Source of the DNA: Dehalococcoidia bacterium
GTDB lineage: Bacteria > Chloroflexota > Dehalococcoidia > SM23-28-2 > RBG-16-64-32
Direction: 5' to 3'
Length of the DNA: 64,000 bases
Assembly (NCBI GenBank): GCA_030649945.1
Contig: JAUSFE010000052.1
Coordinates: forward strand, 1 to 64,000
Shown piece by piece: positions 9,501 to 16,913 of the stretch. The first letter of the stretch is position 1. Each line of letters begins with the position of its first letter. Below the pieces are notes generated by a model. It did not search any database and was not told where the DNA came from. It saw nothing but the letters and a program-made list of their open reading frames with translations. The translations under genes and the position numbers were made by a program.

Positions 9501-10947
9501 GCAACCCCGGCAGCCGCTCCTTGACCTCCGACACCACCTGCGCAATATCCGCCGCGCCCGGGCCCATCTCCGAGGCGAGTTCCTTCGGGTCCTTTTCGTG
9601 CACGTAGGAGCGGATGATCTGCACCCAGGGCCAGTAGGCCGGCGCGCCCTCGCCCTCGTAGCAGCGGCCCCACACGACCTGCATGTTGCGCAGCCCGGCG
9701 TACGTCGCCAGCTCCTCGGACGTGCGGGTCTTGCCGATTCCGGGTTCGCCCACCAGCATCAGCAGCCGCCCCCGGCCGGACAGCGAGTCCTCGAGGCCCG
9801 CCCGCAGCTCGTCCATCTCCTTCTCGCGCCCCACGAAGATGCCACCCGCCAGCCGGTCCAGCGGGTTCACGTCCGATTCCGCCGCCGCCGGCGCCGTCGT
9901 CGACGCCGTGTCCACGATCGCCTGCAGCGCCTGCGGGATCGCCGCCGCGTTCTCCGGCCGCTCGTTCGGGTCCTTCGCCAGCAACCGCAGCACCAGCGAC
10001 TCCAGCGCCCTCGGCACCTCCGGGTTGTGCCACGATGGCGCCACGGGCGCCGTGTTGATGTGCTGAGAGATGATCGCCACCGGGTCGTCGCCGAGGAACG
10101 GCGCGCGCCCGGTGACCATCTCGTACACAACGCAACCTAGCGAATAGAGGTCCGAGCGAGCGTCCGGCTGGCGTCCCAGCGCCTGTTCCGGCGCCATGTA
10201 CGCCACCGTGCCCACCATCATCCCCTCCATCGTCAGCCGGCTGCGATCGAGCGCTACGGCAAGCCCGAAGTCGCCGATCTTGGCGGTTTGAGCCTGCCCT
10301 GAGCCTGCCGAAGGGTCCTCCGTCAGCCAGATGTTCCCCGGCTTCAGGTCGCGGTGGATGATCCCGCGGTCGTGCGCGTGTGCCATTCCCTGCTGCACCT
10401 GCTGCGTGATTCGAATGGCCTCCGAGATCGGAAGGCGCCGGTCCGGAGCCCTGCTGAGCATCCCGTCGAGGTCGCCCCCGCCCATGTACTGCGAGACGAT
10501 ATACGGCTGCCCGCCGTCGTCGCCGATGTCGAACACCGTCACGATGTTCGGATGGTCACCGAGCCGCCCCATCGCCTGGGCCTCCCGCTTCACGCGCGAG
10601 AGTCCCGCTTCGTCGAGGCCGTCGGTCTTGATCACGGCGACGGCAACGTCCCGGTCGAGCTTCTCGTCGTGTGCCAGGTACACACGCTTGCGCCCGCCCT
10701 CGCCGAGAAAGCCTTTGACGGCGTAGCGTCCCCCGGCGAAAGAGGAGGGGAGCGTGGGGGACGGTTGCGGCGTCCGCGTGCCGCTGGGGTCCGCGGTCAG
10801 TGGCTTGCCACAGGCGCCGCAGAAGCTTTCGCCGGACTCGCTGGCGGCGCCGCACGACGGGCAGGCAGACGCCAGGCCAGCGCCGCACCGCGTGCAGAAG
10901 CGCTGACCGTCGCGGTTCTCGTAGCCGCAGGATGGACAGTGCGTTAT
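6529..10947 (-). CDS. Zinc-ribbon / Ser-Thr kinase / AAA ATPase / TPR / class III cyclase fusion
   Basis: About 1,472 residues if read from the AUA at 10947; the first standard start, GTG 10683, lies inside the kinase P-loop and would remove it. Order: two zinc ribbons (ITHCPSCGYE, RFCTRCG, ACPSCG, SFCGACG); kinase with GFLGEGGRKRVY, VIKTD, HRDLKPGN, DFG and APE; ATPase with FVGREKEMDEL and Walker A GEPGIGKT; a long TPR region; and a C-terminal adenylate/guanylate cyclase domain with both metal aspartates (FSDIEGST, SEGDGF) and NVIMAARVA. It is probably a cytoplasmic STAND-type signalling hub with kinase and cyclic-nucleotide outputs. A 27-bp repeat adds nine residues (PSAGSGQAQ) just before DFG. 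AGGGGG lies upstream of the AUA. It follows the two-component pair on the same strand. Confidence 0.85.
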   Translation of the reverse strand: MTHCPSCGYENRDGQRFCTRCGAGLASACPSCGAASESGESFCGACGKPLTADPSGTRTPQPSPTLPSSFAGGRYAVKGFLGEGGRKRVYLAHDEKLDRDVAVAVIKTDGLDEAGLSRVKREAQAMGRLGDHPNIVTVFDIGDDGGQPYIVSQYMGGGDLDGMLSRAPDRRLPISEAIRITQQVQQGMAHAHDRGIIHRDLKPGNIWLTEDPSAGSGQAQTAKIGDFGLAVALDRSRLTMEGMMVGTVAYMAPEQALGRQPDARSDLYSLGCVVYEMVTGRAPFLGDDPVAIISQHINTAPVAPSWHNPEVPRALESLVLRLLAKDPNERPENAAAIPQALQAIVDTASTTAPAAAESDVNPLDRLAGGIFVGREKEMDELRAGLEDSLSGRGRLLMLVGEPGIGKTRTSEELATYAGLRNMQVVWGRCYEGEGAPAYWPWVQIIRSYVHEKDPKELASEMGPGAADIAQVVSEVKERLPGLPAPPTLEPDQARFRLFDSITTFLKNASKGTPLMVVLDDMHWADKPSLLLLQFLARELRGSRLLVLGTYRDVELRRGHPLSQTLGELGREGLTHRITLRGLTEQDVKRFIEITSGAKPPAALVEAVYRETEGNPFFVNEVVRLLVADGRLEHAESVTSWSVTIPQGVREVVGRRLDHLSDECNRALTMGAVIGREFDLKTLEKAIGQADEGRMTGDRLLEVLEEAVGARVINEVPNRIDHYSFTHALIRETLYEELSTARRVRVHRQIAQVLEEEAEANLSQLAYHFSEAAQGGDVEKAIDYLARAAERALAMTAYEEAAGHYERALQVMELDASASDEQRCDILMALGDAAWKSGDVADSQAAYRRAVGIARRMNDRQRLGRAALGYANYLEIGTVREDIVDMLDEGLKAVGKEDSALRALLLARRATSVYFRSQEELAENAREAVEVARRVGDRGALARSLFAQVYGAIHIEGVEVSERISNEIVQLAEEMNDRELLITGLFVRIAMRMILGDIDSAKADIERYATVAEELRMPVWLWQLGMYRAMLALFEGRLAESETLAQQAFEVGRTADPDNSIQMYSVQLFAIRREQGRVDEMVGATKALVEQYPAIPAWRTGLAFLYTEVGQMEEARREFETLARDNFAAIPADGNWPVAMVLLADICYALGDKERAEVLYDKIAPHSGRCTVVGQMVDSYGSMGRLAAQLAVTLERWDDAESLFESALEMNTRMGTRRWIAWTQGRYAEMLLTRDGPGDRRKALELLGQAMDIAQQAGMKRLLDICLELKLKAQGVSLTNSGASIDAVASLVYAEKPDLRSHAAPDGTVTILFSDIEGSTALADRLGDKRFMVVLREHNAIVRQQVKAHGGFEVKSEGDGFMVAFQSAGKALGCASAIQKALVKRNQSAEEPVLVRMGLHAGEVIKEGEDFFGRNVIMAARVASQAQGGEILASGVLKSLVEGSDVPWGEKRTVTLKGLSGEHEVWSVEWEPG
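10290..10316. repeat. 27-bp dispersed repeat inside the kinase gene
   Basis: Identical to 6332-6358 in the intergenic region. Its core, CCTGAGCCTGCCGAAGG, reads PSAGSGQAQ in the kinase frame. Because 27 is divisible by three, the kinase frame stays open. Confidence 0.85.
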
Positions 10948-11033
10948 GGCCCGCCCCCTAACTTGTAGACAGTGGGACTATCGTGCGAGAAACGCGACGA
11001 CATGTCAACGCGCTCGCACGCCAACACCTCTGA

Positions 11034-11135
11034 CAGCTATGGTGCACAGATGCGGCTTAACAGGGCGAGCATGGACGGCGAAGCACTGCGAATTTACCGC
11101 GAACAAATGCAGACTGGCGCCCCCGGCAGGACTCG
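11034..11135 (-). repeat. tRNA-Arg 3'-half-derived repeat, copy 2 (partial)
   Basis: Positions 11115-11135 match the terminal ~21 nt of the tRNA-Arg 3' end, including the CCA complement (TGGCGCCCCC then AGGACTCG). They are followed by unrelated sequence instead of the rest of the T arm. The accessory modules CAGCTATGGTGC (11034) and ATGCGGCTTAAC (11050) are also present, but on the other side and in reversed order compared with copy 1. The tRNA-like end begins 35 bp downstream of the histidine kinase stop codon and sits between that gene and the kinase fusion. Confidence 0.65.
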
Positions 11136-11169
11136 CCTGTCACGCCTCAGGCGCGCAGCATCGACCCAG

Positions 11170-12714
11170 CTACGGCGAGACCGTCTTGACTCGCACTGCC
11201 ACCCGGGTCCCGCCTTCGCGATCTGAGCGAAGCTCGAACGTGCCGCCAACCAACTCGGCTCGTTCCTTCATTCCAACCAAGCCCAGCCTGCCGCTTCGGA
11301 TCAAGTCCGACATGTTCGTAGCGGGCGAAAACCCGTGTCCATCGTCGGCTACGGAGAGCGTGATCTCGTCCCCGCCGAAGTGCAGGTCCACCGTAGCCAT
11401 CGTGGCCGCCGAATGCTTTTCGACGTTCCGCAGAGCCTCCTGCGCGATTCTGAACAACGCCAGTTCCAGCGGCCCGTCCAGGCGCCGCTCTCTCCCCGTG
11501 ACTTGAAGACGCGCGCCTTTCAGAAGCTGGTGGCCGGTGTCTTCCACCACCATTTCAATGGCCGCCCGCAGCCCCAGATCGTCCAGAACCGATGGCCGCA
11601 GATCGCGGCTATACCGCCGAACCGCTTGAATTGTTCCGCGCGTCATGGTCAACAGCCCATCGATGTCCTGTACCTGATCTGGCGCCACCCGGCTCTTCAG
11701 CTGCTCCAGTTTGCGCGACAGGAGCACCAACTCCTGCGCCGTCTCATCGTGCAACTCTCGAGCAATCCGTAGCCGCTCATCCTCCTGCGCCTGCGTCACC
11801 TGGCGGGCGTAGGACTGGAGACTCTCCTGCCGCTGCCGGTAGAGCCGTGCGTTCTCCAGGGCCACCTGCACTTGACGCGCCACCGTGGTCAACAGGTCCA
11901 GCGGCCCGCCGGCGATTCCTCCATCCTCGGCTGCCTTCGCGCCCAGCGAGCCGAGCATCCCCTTCTCTCCGAGGAGGGGCACGACAACAGACCGGTCGTC
12001 CACGAGCAACGGTCCTTGCCCGGACTCCAGACGCCGGTGGAGGTCCTGCGCCAAGTCGGTTGGCGAAGGCGCTCCAGGGGTCGAGGCCTCTACCGTCGTC
12101 AAAGAGCCGGGCCGGTGGGACTCCGGCTCCAGGCATAGCCACACGGATTCGAGCGAAAGGCCCAGTAGCAGGCTGCGCACGACCTGCGGCAGTTGCTGCT
12201 CCACCTCCAGGGTGTTGCTGAGGGTCTCTCCCACCTCGTTGAGGAGTTTCAGGTCGGCGCTGGTCTTCTCGGCGCGCCGCCGCTGAGTGGTCTCTTCATC
12301 CACCCTTCGGGCGACTACTATGGCGATGCTGACCATTATCGCCAACTGCAGTAACTCGCCAAACCGCTGGAGACCAGCGTGCCATGCAAACACGTTGGGC
12401 AGAGCCAGTGCGGCGCTCCAGAGGGCTGTGGGGAGGGCACCCTCCATACCGAAGTTGAGTCCGGCGTAGACTATGGGGATGAAGTAGAAGGAAACAGGAA
12501 CGAAGGAGAGGGCCTCATGCTCACCCAGGGCTTCCGTGGACTCCAGCACCCAGTGGAGCGCGGTAATGAGCAGAACGAGGGCCTGGACGACCCAGAAGCG
12601 ACGTTCCCGCAGCCGCTGGGGAACCCGCCGTACGGCCCCGGCCACGATGGACGAGCGAGCGGCGCGCACCGGTGGGACGGTGTCACGCCTGAAAGCGCGC
12701 TCCTCAGCCTTCAT
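11170..12714 (-). CDS. Membrane sensor histidine kinase, NarX/DegS (HisKA_3) type with GAF domain
   Basis: 514 residues. An N-terminal membrane region of about four spans (VVQALVLLITALHWVL, FVPVSFYFIPIVYAGL, ALPTALWSAALALPNVFAW, LLQLAIMVSIAIVVA; about 40-140) has almost no periplasmic loop, as in MASE-like sensors. A GAF-like domain covers about 160-300. The dimerisation/phosphoacceptor helix is DERLRIARELHDETAQEL with the histidine in HDE. The ATPase domain has FRIAQEALRNVEKHS, VADDGHGF and GLVGMKERAELVGG. Its start overlaps the end of the response regulator gene by 11 bp, so the two are cotranscribed and translationally coupled. The signal is unknown. The redox operon at 13531, divergent from this pair, is the obvious candidate target. 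Confidence 0.92.
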   Translation of the reverse strand: MKAEERAFRRDTVPPVRAARSSIVAGAVRRVPQRLRERRFWVVQALVLLITALHWVLESTEALGEHEALSFVPVSFYFIPIVYAGLNFGMEGALPTALWSAALALPNVFAWHAGLQRFGELLQLAIMVSIAIVVARRVDEETTQRRRAEKTSADLKLLNEVGETLSNTLEVEQQLPQVVRSLLLGLSLESVWLCLEPESHRPGSLTTVEASTPGAPSPTDLAQDLHRRLESGQGPLLVDDRSVVVPLLGEKGMLGSLGAKAAEDGGIAGGPLDLLTTVARQVQVALENARLYRQRQESLQSYARQVTQAQEDERLRIARELHDETAQELVLLSRKLEQLKSRVAPDQVQDIDGLLTMTRGTIQAVRRYSRDLRPSVLDDLGLRAAIEMVVEDTGHQLLKGARLQVTGRERRLDGPLELALFRIAQEALRNVEKHSAATMATVDLHFGGDEITLSVADDGHGFSPATNMSDLIRSGRLGLVGMKERAELVGGTFELRSDREGGTRVAVRVKTVSP

Positions 12715-13378
12715 CCAGATCCTCCAGGCGGAGCATACCGCGCCTCAAGCCTGCGATCACAGCCTCTGTGCGCGAGCTGGCGCCGAGCTTGTTGAATACC
12801 TGGGTCAGGTGCGCCTGCACGGTCCGCATGCTGACGCTCAGGCGGTTAGCGATGTCAGCGTTGCTCAGGCCGCAGGCTGCCAGCCGCAGGATGTCGAGCT
12901 CGCGCTCCGTCAGGAGCCTCTCGCTATCCCGCCCCGCGTATCCGCCCTGAGCTTCAGCGGCGAATCGGGCCAGCACCTTCCTGGCGATAGCGGGGTGCAA
13001 CACCGGCTCGCCAGCGTGGACAGACCTGACCGCTCTCACCACTTCCTCAGATGCAACATCCTTCAGCAGGTATCCGGCGGCCCCCGCGGCCAGGAGCGCG
13101 AACACGTACCGGTCATCGTCGTACGACGTCAGTATCAGGACGGCCGTACCCGGTCGCGAGGCTTTGATGCGCTTCGTCGCCTCGATTCCACCCATCACCG
13201 GCATCGATATGTCCACTATCGCAACGTCCGGCTTGAGCGTCTCCGCCAGCGCCACGGCCTCGGCCCCGTCTCTTGCCTCGCCGACTACCTGGATGTCCTC
13301 CTCCTGCTCCAGTATGTGACGGGTCCCCTCGCGCACGACGGCGTGGTCGTCAGCGATGATCACTCGAATCTTCTCCAT
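12704..13378 (-). CDS. NarL/FixJ-family response regulator
   Basis: 224 residues from the ATG at 13378 (MEKIRVIIADDHAVVREGT); ten upstream codons in frame are not supported by a ribosome site. The receiver has the acidic pair DD, phospho-acceptor D in PDVAIVDISMP, T/S in VLILTSYDD and K in YLLKDV. A LuxR-type helix-turn-helix follows (LTERELDILRLAACGLSNAD, IANRLSVSMRTVQAHLTQVF). It should be phosphorylated by the downstream histidine kinase and act as a transcription factor. The 150-bp gap to the divergent Fe-S gene would contain its own and the redox operon's promoters; TATATG is present near 13390 but no full promoter is clear. Confidence 0.94.
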   Translation of the reverse strand: MEKIRVIIADDHAVVREGTRHILEQEEDIQVVGEARDGAEAVALAETLKPDVAIVDISMPVMGGIEATKRIKASRPGTAVLILTSYDDDRYVFALLAAGAAGYLLKDVASEEVVRAVRSVHAGEPVLHPAIARKVLARFAAEAQGGYAGRDSERLLTERELDILRLAACGLSNADIANRLSVSMRTVQAHLTQVFNKLGASSRTEAVIAGLRRGMLRLEDLDEG

Positions 13379-13530
13379 TTCACCCTGATTATATGCCGCG
13401 AGTGTCACTGCTCACGCCCGCATGCGCCAAATGCCTAGGCAAACTGCGCAGCCCGCCATCCCGAAATCTGCACCGTTGCGCGATGCCTGCCCTACCGCCG
13501 ATGTCCCAAGCTGAATGTGAAGGAATTCAC

Positions 13531-14478
13531 ATGACGCAACACGACCCGCAGCGGCATGACTCGCCCCCGGTGGAGCAGACGACGCGCGGTCACACGATAG
13601 GCCGGCGTGGCATTCTGCGGCTAATCGGCCTGGGCGTCCTCAGCATCGCTCCTTTGCCCCTTCTGTCGACGATTCGGACCGCGATCGGCGGACACTTCAC
13701 GCGATCCGAAGGCGAGGTGGCGCGCACACCGGACGGCCGCATTCGCCAGTGGACCATGATCATCGACCTGCGCCGCTGCGACGGCTGCCAGAGCGTGGGG
13801 AAACCGCCTCAGTGTACTGCTGCTTGCATCCAGGGCCACTTCGCTCCCGAGCCTATGGAGTGGATCGAGGTCTACGAAGGCGAACTCCCCGGCGGCGGCA
13901 CCCAGTTTATCCCGACACCGTGCCAGCAGTGCCAGAACCCTCCCTGCGTTAACGTGTGCCCCGTCGCCGCCACCTTCTCCACCCCTGAAGGTACGGTGCT
14001 GATCGACCAGGACCGCTGCATTGGCTGCCGGATCTGCATGGCGGCCTGCCCGTATGATCGGCGGTTCTTCAACTGGGGCGAAGCGCCCGTACCCGTGGAA
14101 GCGAAGCTGGCGCACTACGACGCAGAACACCAGGTGCCTGCAAAGAAGGGCACGGTCATGAAGTGCGACTTCTGCCCGGACATGATGCGCGATGATGTCC
14201 TGCCCTACTGCGTGCAGGGCTGCCCCAACGACGCCATCTACTACGGCGACCTGGAGGAAGACGTGGCCAGCAACGGGAAGGAAGTCGTGTCCGTATCGCG
14301 GTTCCTGTCCGATAACCAGGCCTACCACTTGAAGGAAGACCTGAAGACGAAGCCCCGCGTCTACTACATCCCGGGCCACGGAGAGGCCGTTGGCCGCGAC
14401 GCTTTCACGAAGGGCAGGCTGCCCACCCAGTGGCCGTGGATAAACCTCACAAAGGGGGCCCGCACGTGGAAGAGGTAA
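13531..14478 (+). CDS. Four-cluster ferredoxin-like electron transfer subunit (NrfC/PsrB/TtrB type)
   Basis: 315 residues from ATG 13531, chosen because GAAGGA lies 8 bp upstream; longer in-frame starts have none. A Tat-like leader is seen (GRRGILRLIGLGVLSIAPL, about residues 24-42), pointing to export. Four cysteine groups would hold four [4Fe-4S] clusters: CDGCQSVGKPPQCTAAC, CQQCQNPPCVNVC, CIGCRICMAAC, and CDFC with CVQGC. In the DMSO-reductase superfamily such subunits pass electrons between a catalytic molybdopterin subunit and a membrane NrfD. Its last codons overlap the next gene, which is NrfD. No catalytic subunit is found on either side. Confidence 0.9.
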   Translation: MTQHDPQRHDSPPVEQTTRGHTIGRRGILRLIGLGVLSIAPLPLLSTIRTAIGGHFTRSEGEVARTPDGRIRQWTMIIDLRRCDGCQSVGKPPQCTAACIQGHFAPEPMEWIEVYEGELPGGGTQFIPTPCQQCQNPPCVNVCPVAATFSTPEGTVLIDQDRCIGCRICMAACPYDRRFFNWGEAPVPVEAKLAHYDAEHQVPAKKGTVMKCDFCPDMMRDDVLPYCVQGCPNDAIYYGDLEEDVASNGKEVVSVSRFLSDNQAYHLKEDLKTKPRVYYIPGHGEAVGRDAFTKGRLPTQWPWINLTKGARTWKR

Positions 14479-15836
14479 CCAGTCCCTGGCGGGAGAGGCT
14501 GGAGCGGACGGCACTGGCGCCTGTCACCGGCACAAGCCGTGCCTATTATGCCTGGGTGGCCTTCCTCCTCATCGTCATCGGCTGGGGCGTCTACGCCTAT
14601 TCCCGCCAGCTCCAGGACGGCCTCATTGTCACGGGGATGCGCGACCGCATCTCCTGGGGGCTCTACATCACGACCTTCGTCTTCTTCATCGGCATCAGCC
14701 ACGCCGGCACCCTGATCTCGGCCATCCTGAGGGTGTCCCAGGCCCGCTGGCGGACTCCCATCACGAGGATGGCGGAGTTCATCACTCTGGTGTCCCTCAT
14801 CTGCGGGGCGCTCTTCGTGGTCATCGACCTGGGCCGTCCCGACCGGGTCCTGAATGTCATCGTCTACGGCCGCTGGCAGTCGCCCATCATCTGGGACGTA
14901 CTGGCTATCACGACCTACATCACGGCCAGCACCGCGTACCTCTTCCTGCCCATGATCCCCGACCTGGCGCTTTTCCGCGACCGGCTCGCCGGCCGTGTAT
15001 CGGGCTGGAGGATGTGGATCTACAAACTGCTGTCCGTCCGCTGGCAGGGGACGCCGTCGCAGTGGCGCTCAATGGGTGCGGCCATCACCACCGCCATGAT
15101 ACTGATCATCCCCATCGCGGTGTCGGTCCACACCGTCGTTTCTTGGATCTTTGCCATGACGTTGCGCGCGCCGTGGGACAGCACGATCTTCGGCGCCTTC
15201 TTCGTCGCCGGCGCCATCTTCTCGGGCGTCGCCACGCTGATCATCGTGATGGCCATTCTGCGCAAGGTCTACCACCTGGAGGAGTACATCACCGAGAAGC
15301 ACTTCGTCTACCTGGGCTACCTGCTGGCGGCCATGTCGCTGATCATGGTGTATGGCAACGTCTCCGAATACCTCACCACCGGTTACAAGATGACGGAGGG
15401 GACGGAATTCCACTTCCGCCAGCTGTTCCTCGGGGAATTCGCGGGGTTCTACTGGTTCTACCTCCTCGGTGGCCTTGTGTTGCCGGGGCTGCTGATCCTG
15501 CTCCCATGGACGCGCAACATCTGGGGCGTGGTCGCCGCGTCGATCCTCGTGGTCGCGGCGATGTGGGTGGAGCGGTATTTCATCGTCGTGACCGGTTTTC
15601 GGGTGCCGCTGATGCCCTACGAACCATCGACCTACGCGCCGACCTGGGTGGAACTGTCCGTGATGGCCGCAGGCTTCGCGCTGTTCGCCCTCTTGATCAC
15701 GATATTTGTGAAGATCTTCCCCATCATCGCAGTCTGGGAGGTGGCGGAAGACGAGGAAAGTCTAGCAATAGCGCCGGCCGCTCGGGGGTTCCCACATGGG
15801 ACCGCCCCGGAGCCGGCAGGAGGAGGAGCACGATGA
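14466..15836 (+). CDS. nrfD: NrfD/PsrC-family quinone-interacting membrane subunit
   Basis: 456 residues from GTG 14466, with AAGGGGG upstream and a 13-bp overlap with the Fe-S gene. About nine to ten membrane spans are visible, including YYAWVAFLLIVIGWGVYAY, LYITTFVFFIGISHAGTLIS, LVSLICGALFVVIDLGRPD, MILIIPIAVSVHTVVSW and FYWFYLLGGLVLPGLLILLP. The SHAGTLISAILR and DLGRPDR segments are typical of NrfD of the alternative-complex-III/ActC and Psr type. The role is quinone oxidation or reduction coupled to the Fe-S partner, with possible proton translocation. The stop overlaps the next start (ATGA). Confidence 0.92.
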   Translation: MEEVTSPWRERLERTALAPVTGTSRAYYAWVAFLLIVIGWGVYAYSRQLQDGLIVTGMRDRISWGLYITTFVFFIGISHAGTLISAILRVSQARWRTPITRMAEFITLVSLICGALFVVIDLGRPDRVLNVIVYGRWQSPIIWDVLAITTYITASTAYLFLPMIPDLALFRDRLAGRVSGWRMWIYKLLSVRWQGTPSQWRSMGAAITTAMILIIPIAVSVHTVVSWIFAMTLRAPWDSTIFGAFFVAGAIFSGVATLIIVMAILRKVYHLEEYITEKHFVYLGYLLAAMSLIMVYGNVSEYLTTGYKMTEGTEFHFRQLFLGEFAGFYWFYLLGGLVLPGLLILLPWTRNIWGVVAASILVVAAMWVERYFIVVTGFRVPLMPYEPSTYAPTWVELSVMAAGFALFALLITIFVKIFPIIAVWEVAEDEESLAIAPAARGFPHGTAPEPAGGGAR

Positions 15837-16414
15837 AATCCATCGTCGCCAAAGTGCTTGTTGTCTCGATTGCCCTGGGGGTAGCGGTCTTCGCCCTCGC
15901 CGGCACAGCCGGGGCTTCCCACGCGAAGGTGGATGTCTCGGTGCCAAGCGAGGTTACCGGCGGGGGGCCGACGGCCGTTCAGGTCAGACTGAGTTCCGCC
16001 CACGATGGTCTGCCCATGGCGAACGCCGCTGTCACTCTGTACGCCTCTGCGTCCTTCGGGGGGGTCACCAGCGACGTCGAACTCGGACAGGCGGTGACGG
16101 ACCAGAACGGCGTCGCAGTCGTGAGGTTTCACCCGATGTCTGCCGGCGAACATGAGATCCGCATCCAGTACGTCCTCCCTGGTGATAGCGAGCCGGAGAC
16201 GGCCACCGCATCCGTCACGCTGCCCGGCGTCACCTCCCAGCTGTACCAGTCGACGGCGGGAGTCCAGATCCCCGGGCTCAACGTCTGGCTCTTGATGGCC
16301 CTGGTAGCCACTGTCTGGGCGATCTTGCTGAGCGTTGCCCTCCGGGTCATCGCCATCGCCCACGCCGACGACGCGCCCCCCACGGGACGTGCGGCACCGA
16401 TCGCGAGCAAGTGA
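15833..16414 (+). CDS. Exported Ig-like protein with C-terminal membrane anchor
   Basis: 193 residues. A signal peptide covers about residues 1-29 (VLVVSIALGVAVFALAGTAGASHA). The middle is a beta-sandwich with repeated strand patterns (VDVSVPSEVTGGGPTAVQVR, MANAAVTLYA, GQAVTDQNGVAVVRF, EHEIRIQYVLPGD), similar to FixH/YtkA or bacterial Ig-like modules. A single span near the end (NVWLLMALVATVWAILLSVA) anchors it in the membrane with the domain outside. Overlaps of 4 nt on both sides place it firmly in the NrfD operon. No heme or metal motif is seen, so a structural or assembly role is likely but unproved. Confidence 0.75.
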   Translation: MKSIVAKVLVVSIALGVAVFALAGTAGASHAKVDVSVPSEVTGGGPTAVQVRLSSAHDGLPMANAAVTLYASASFGGVTSDVELGQAVTDQNGVAVVRFHPMSAGEHEIRIQYVLPGDSEPETATASVTLPGVTSQLYQSTAGVQIPGLNVWLLMALVATVWAILLSVALRVIAIAHADDAPPTGRAAPIASK

Positions 16415-16884
16415 TTCCCGTGTTCGGGAAGTTGCGTGTGCCGCCGGGGCCCATCCTCGGCGCGGTCATGATGAGCGGCCTGGCGTTCACTCTCGTCGTT
16501 GTCATCATCGCCCGCAGCCCTTACACGCACGGCAATCTATCGGCGGAGGGCTACAACCGCACCAACATCATCTACGTCGGCCAGGAGCAGCCTTACACCG
16601 GGATTGGCCTCGCCGACCCGAGTGTCGCCACCACCGGTGATCCCGTTCAGGACGGCCGTGTGTTATTCTTCCGCTATGGCTGCGCCAGTTGCCATGGCCT
16701 CAACGGCGACGGTGGCGCCGTGGGCCCCGAACTTTCTTGGGCAAGTGGGTCGGGATCGGCGGAGCTAGCGCGTCTGCTTAAGGGCGACCCTAAGGATGTG
16801 CCTCCTGGAATGCCATTCTTTGGGCAACTGAGCGAAGAAGAGATTGAGAGCTTGTCAGCGTTTCTGAGAACGCAGTTCCCATAG
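16411..16884 (+). CDS. Membrane-anchored mono-heme c-type cytochrome
   Basis: 157 residues from GTG 16411, overlapping the previous stop by 4 nt. An N-terminal span (ILGAVMMSGLAFTLVVVIIA) is probably an uncleaved anchor. The heme motif is CASCH (in FFRYGCASCHGLNGDGG, about residues 88-104). The distal methionine is probably in PPGMPFFGQLSEEEIESLSAF. This is the usual class I cytochrome c layout. In this operon it would carry electrons between the NrfD/Fe-S module and a periplasmic partner. Downstream is a 29-bp gap with AAGGAGG before the first lipoprotein. Confidence 0.9.
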   Translation: MIPVFGKLRVPPGPILGAVMMSGLAFTLVVVIIARSPYTHGNLSAEGYNRTNIIYVGQEQPYTGIGLADPSVATTGDPVQDGRVLFFRYGCASCHGLNGDGGAVGPELSWASGSGSAELARLLKGDPKDVPPGMPFFGQLSEEEIESLSAFLRTQFP

Positions 16885-16913
16885 ACCTTCGCTGAAGGAA
16901 AAGGAGGTTCCAC

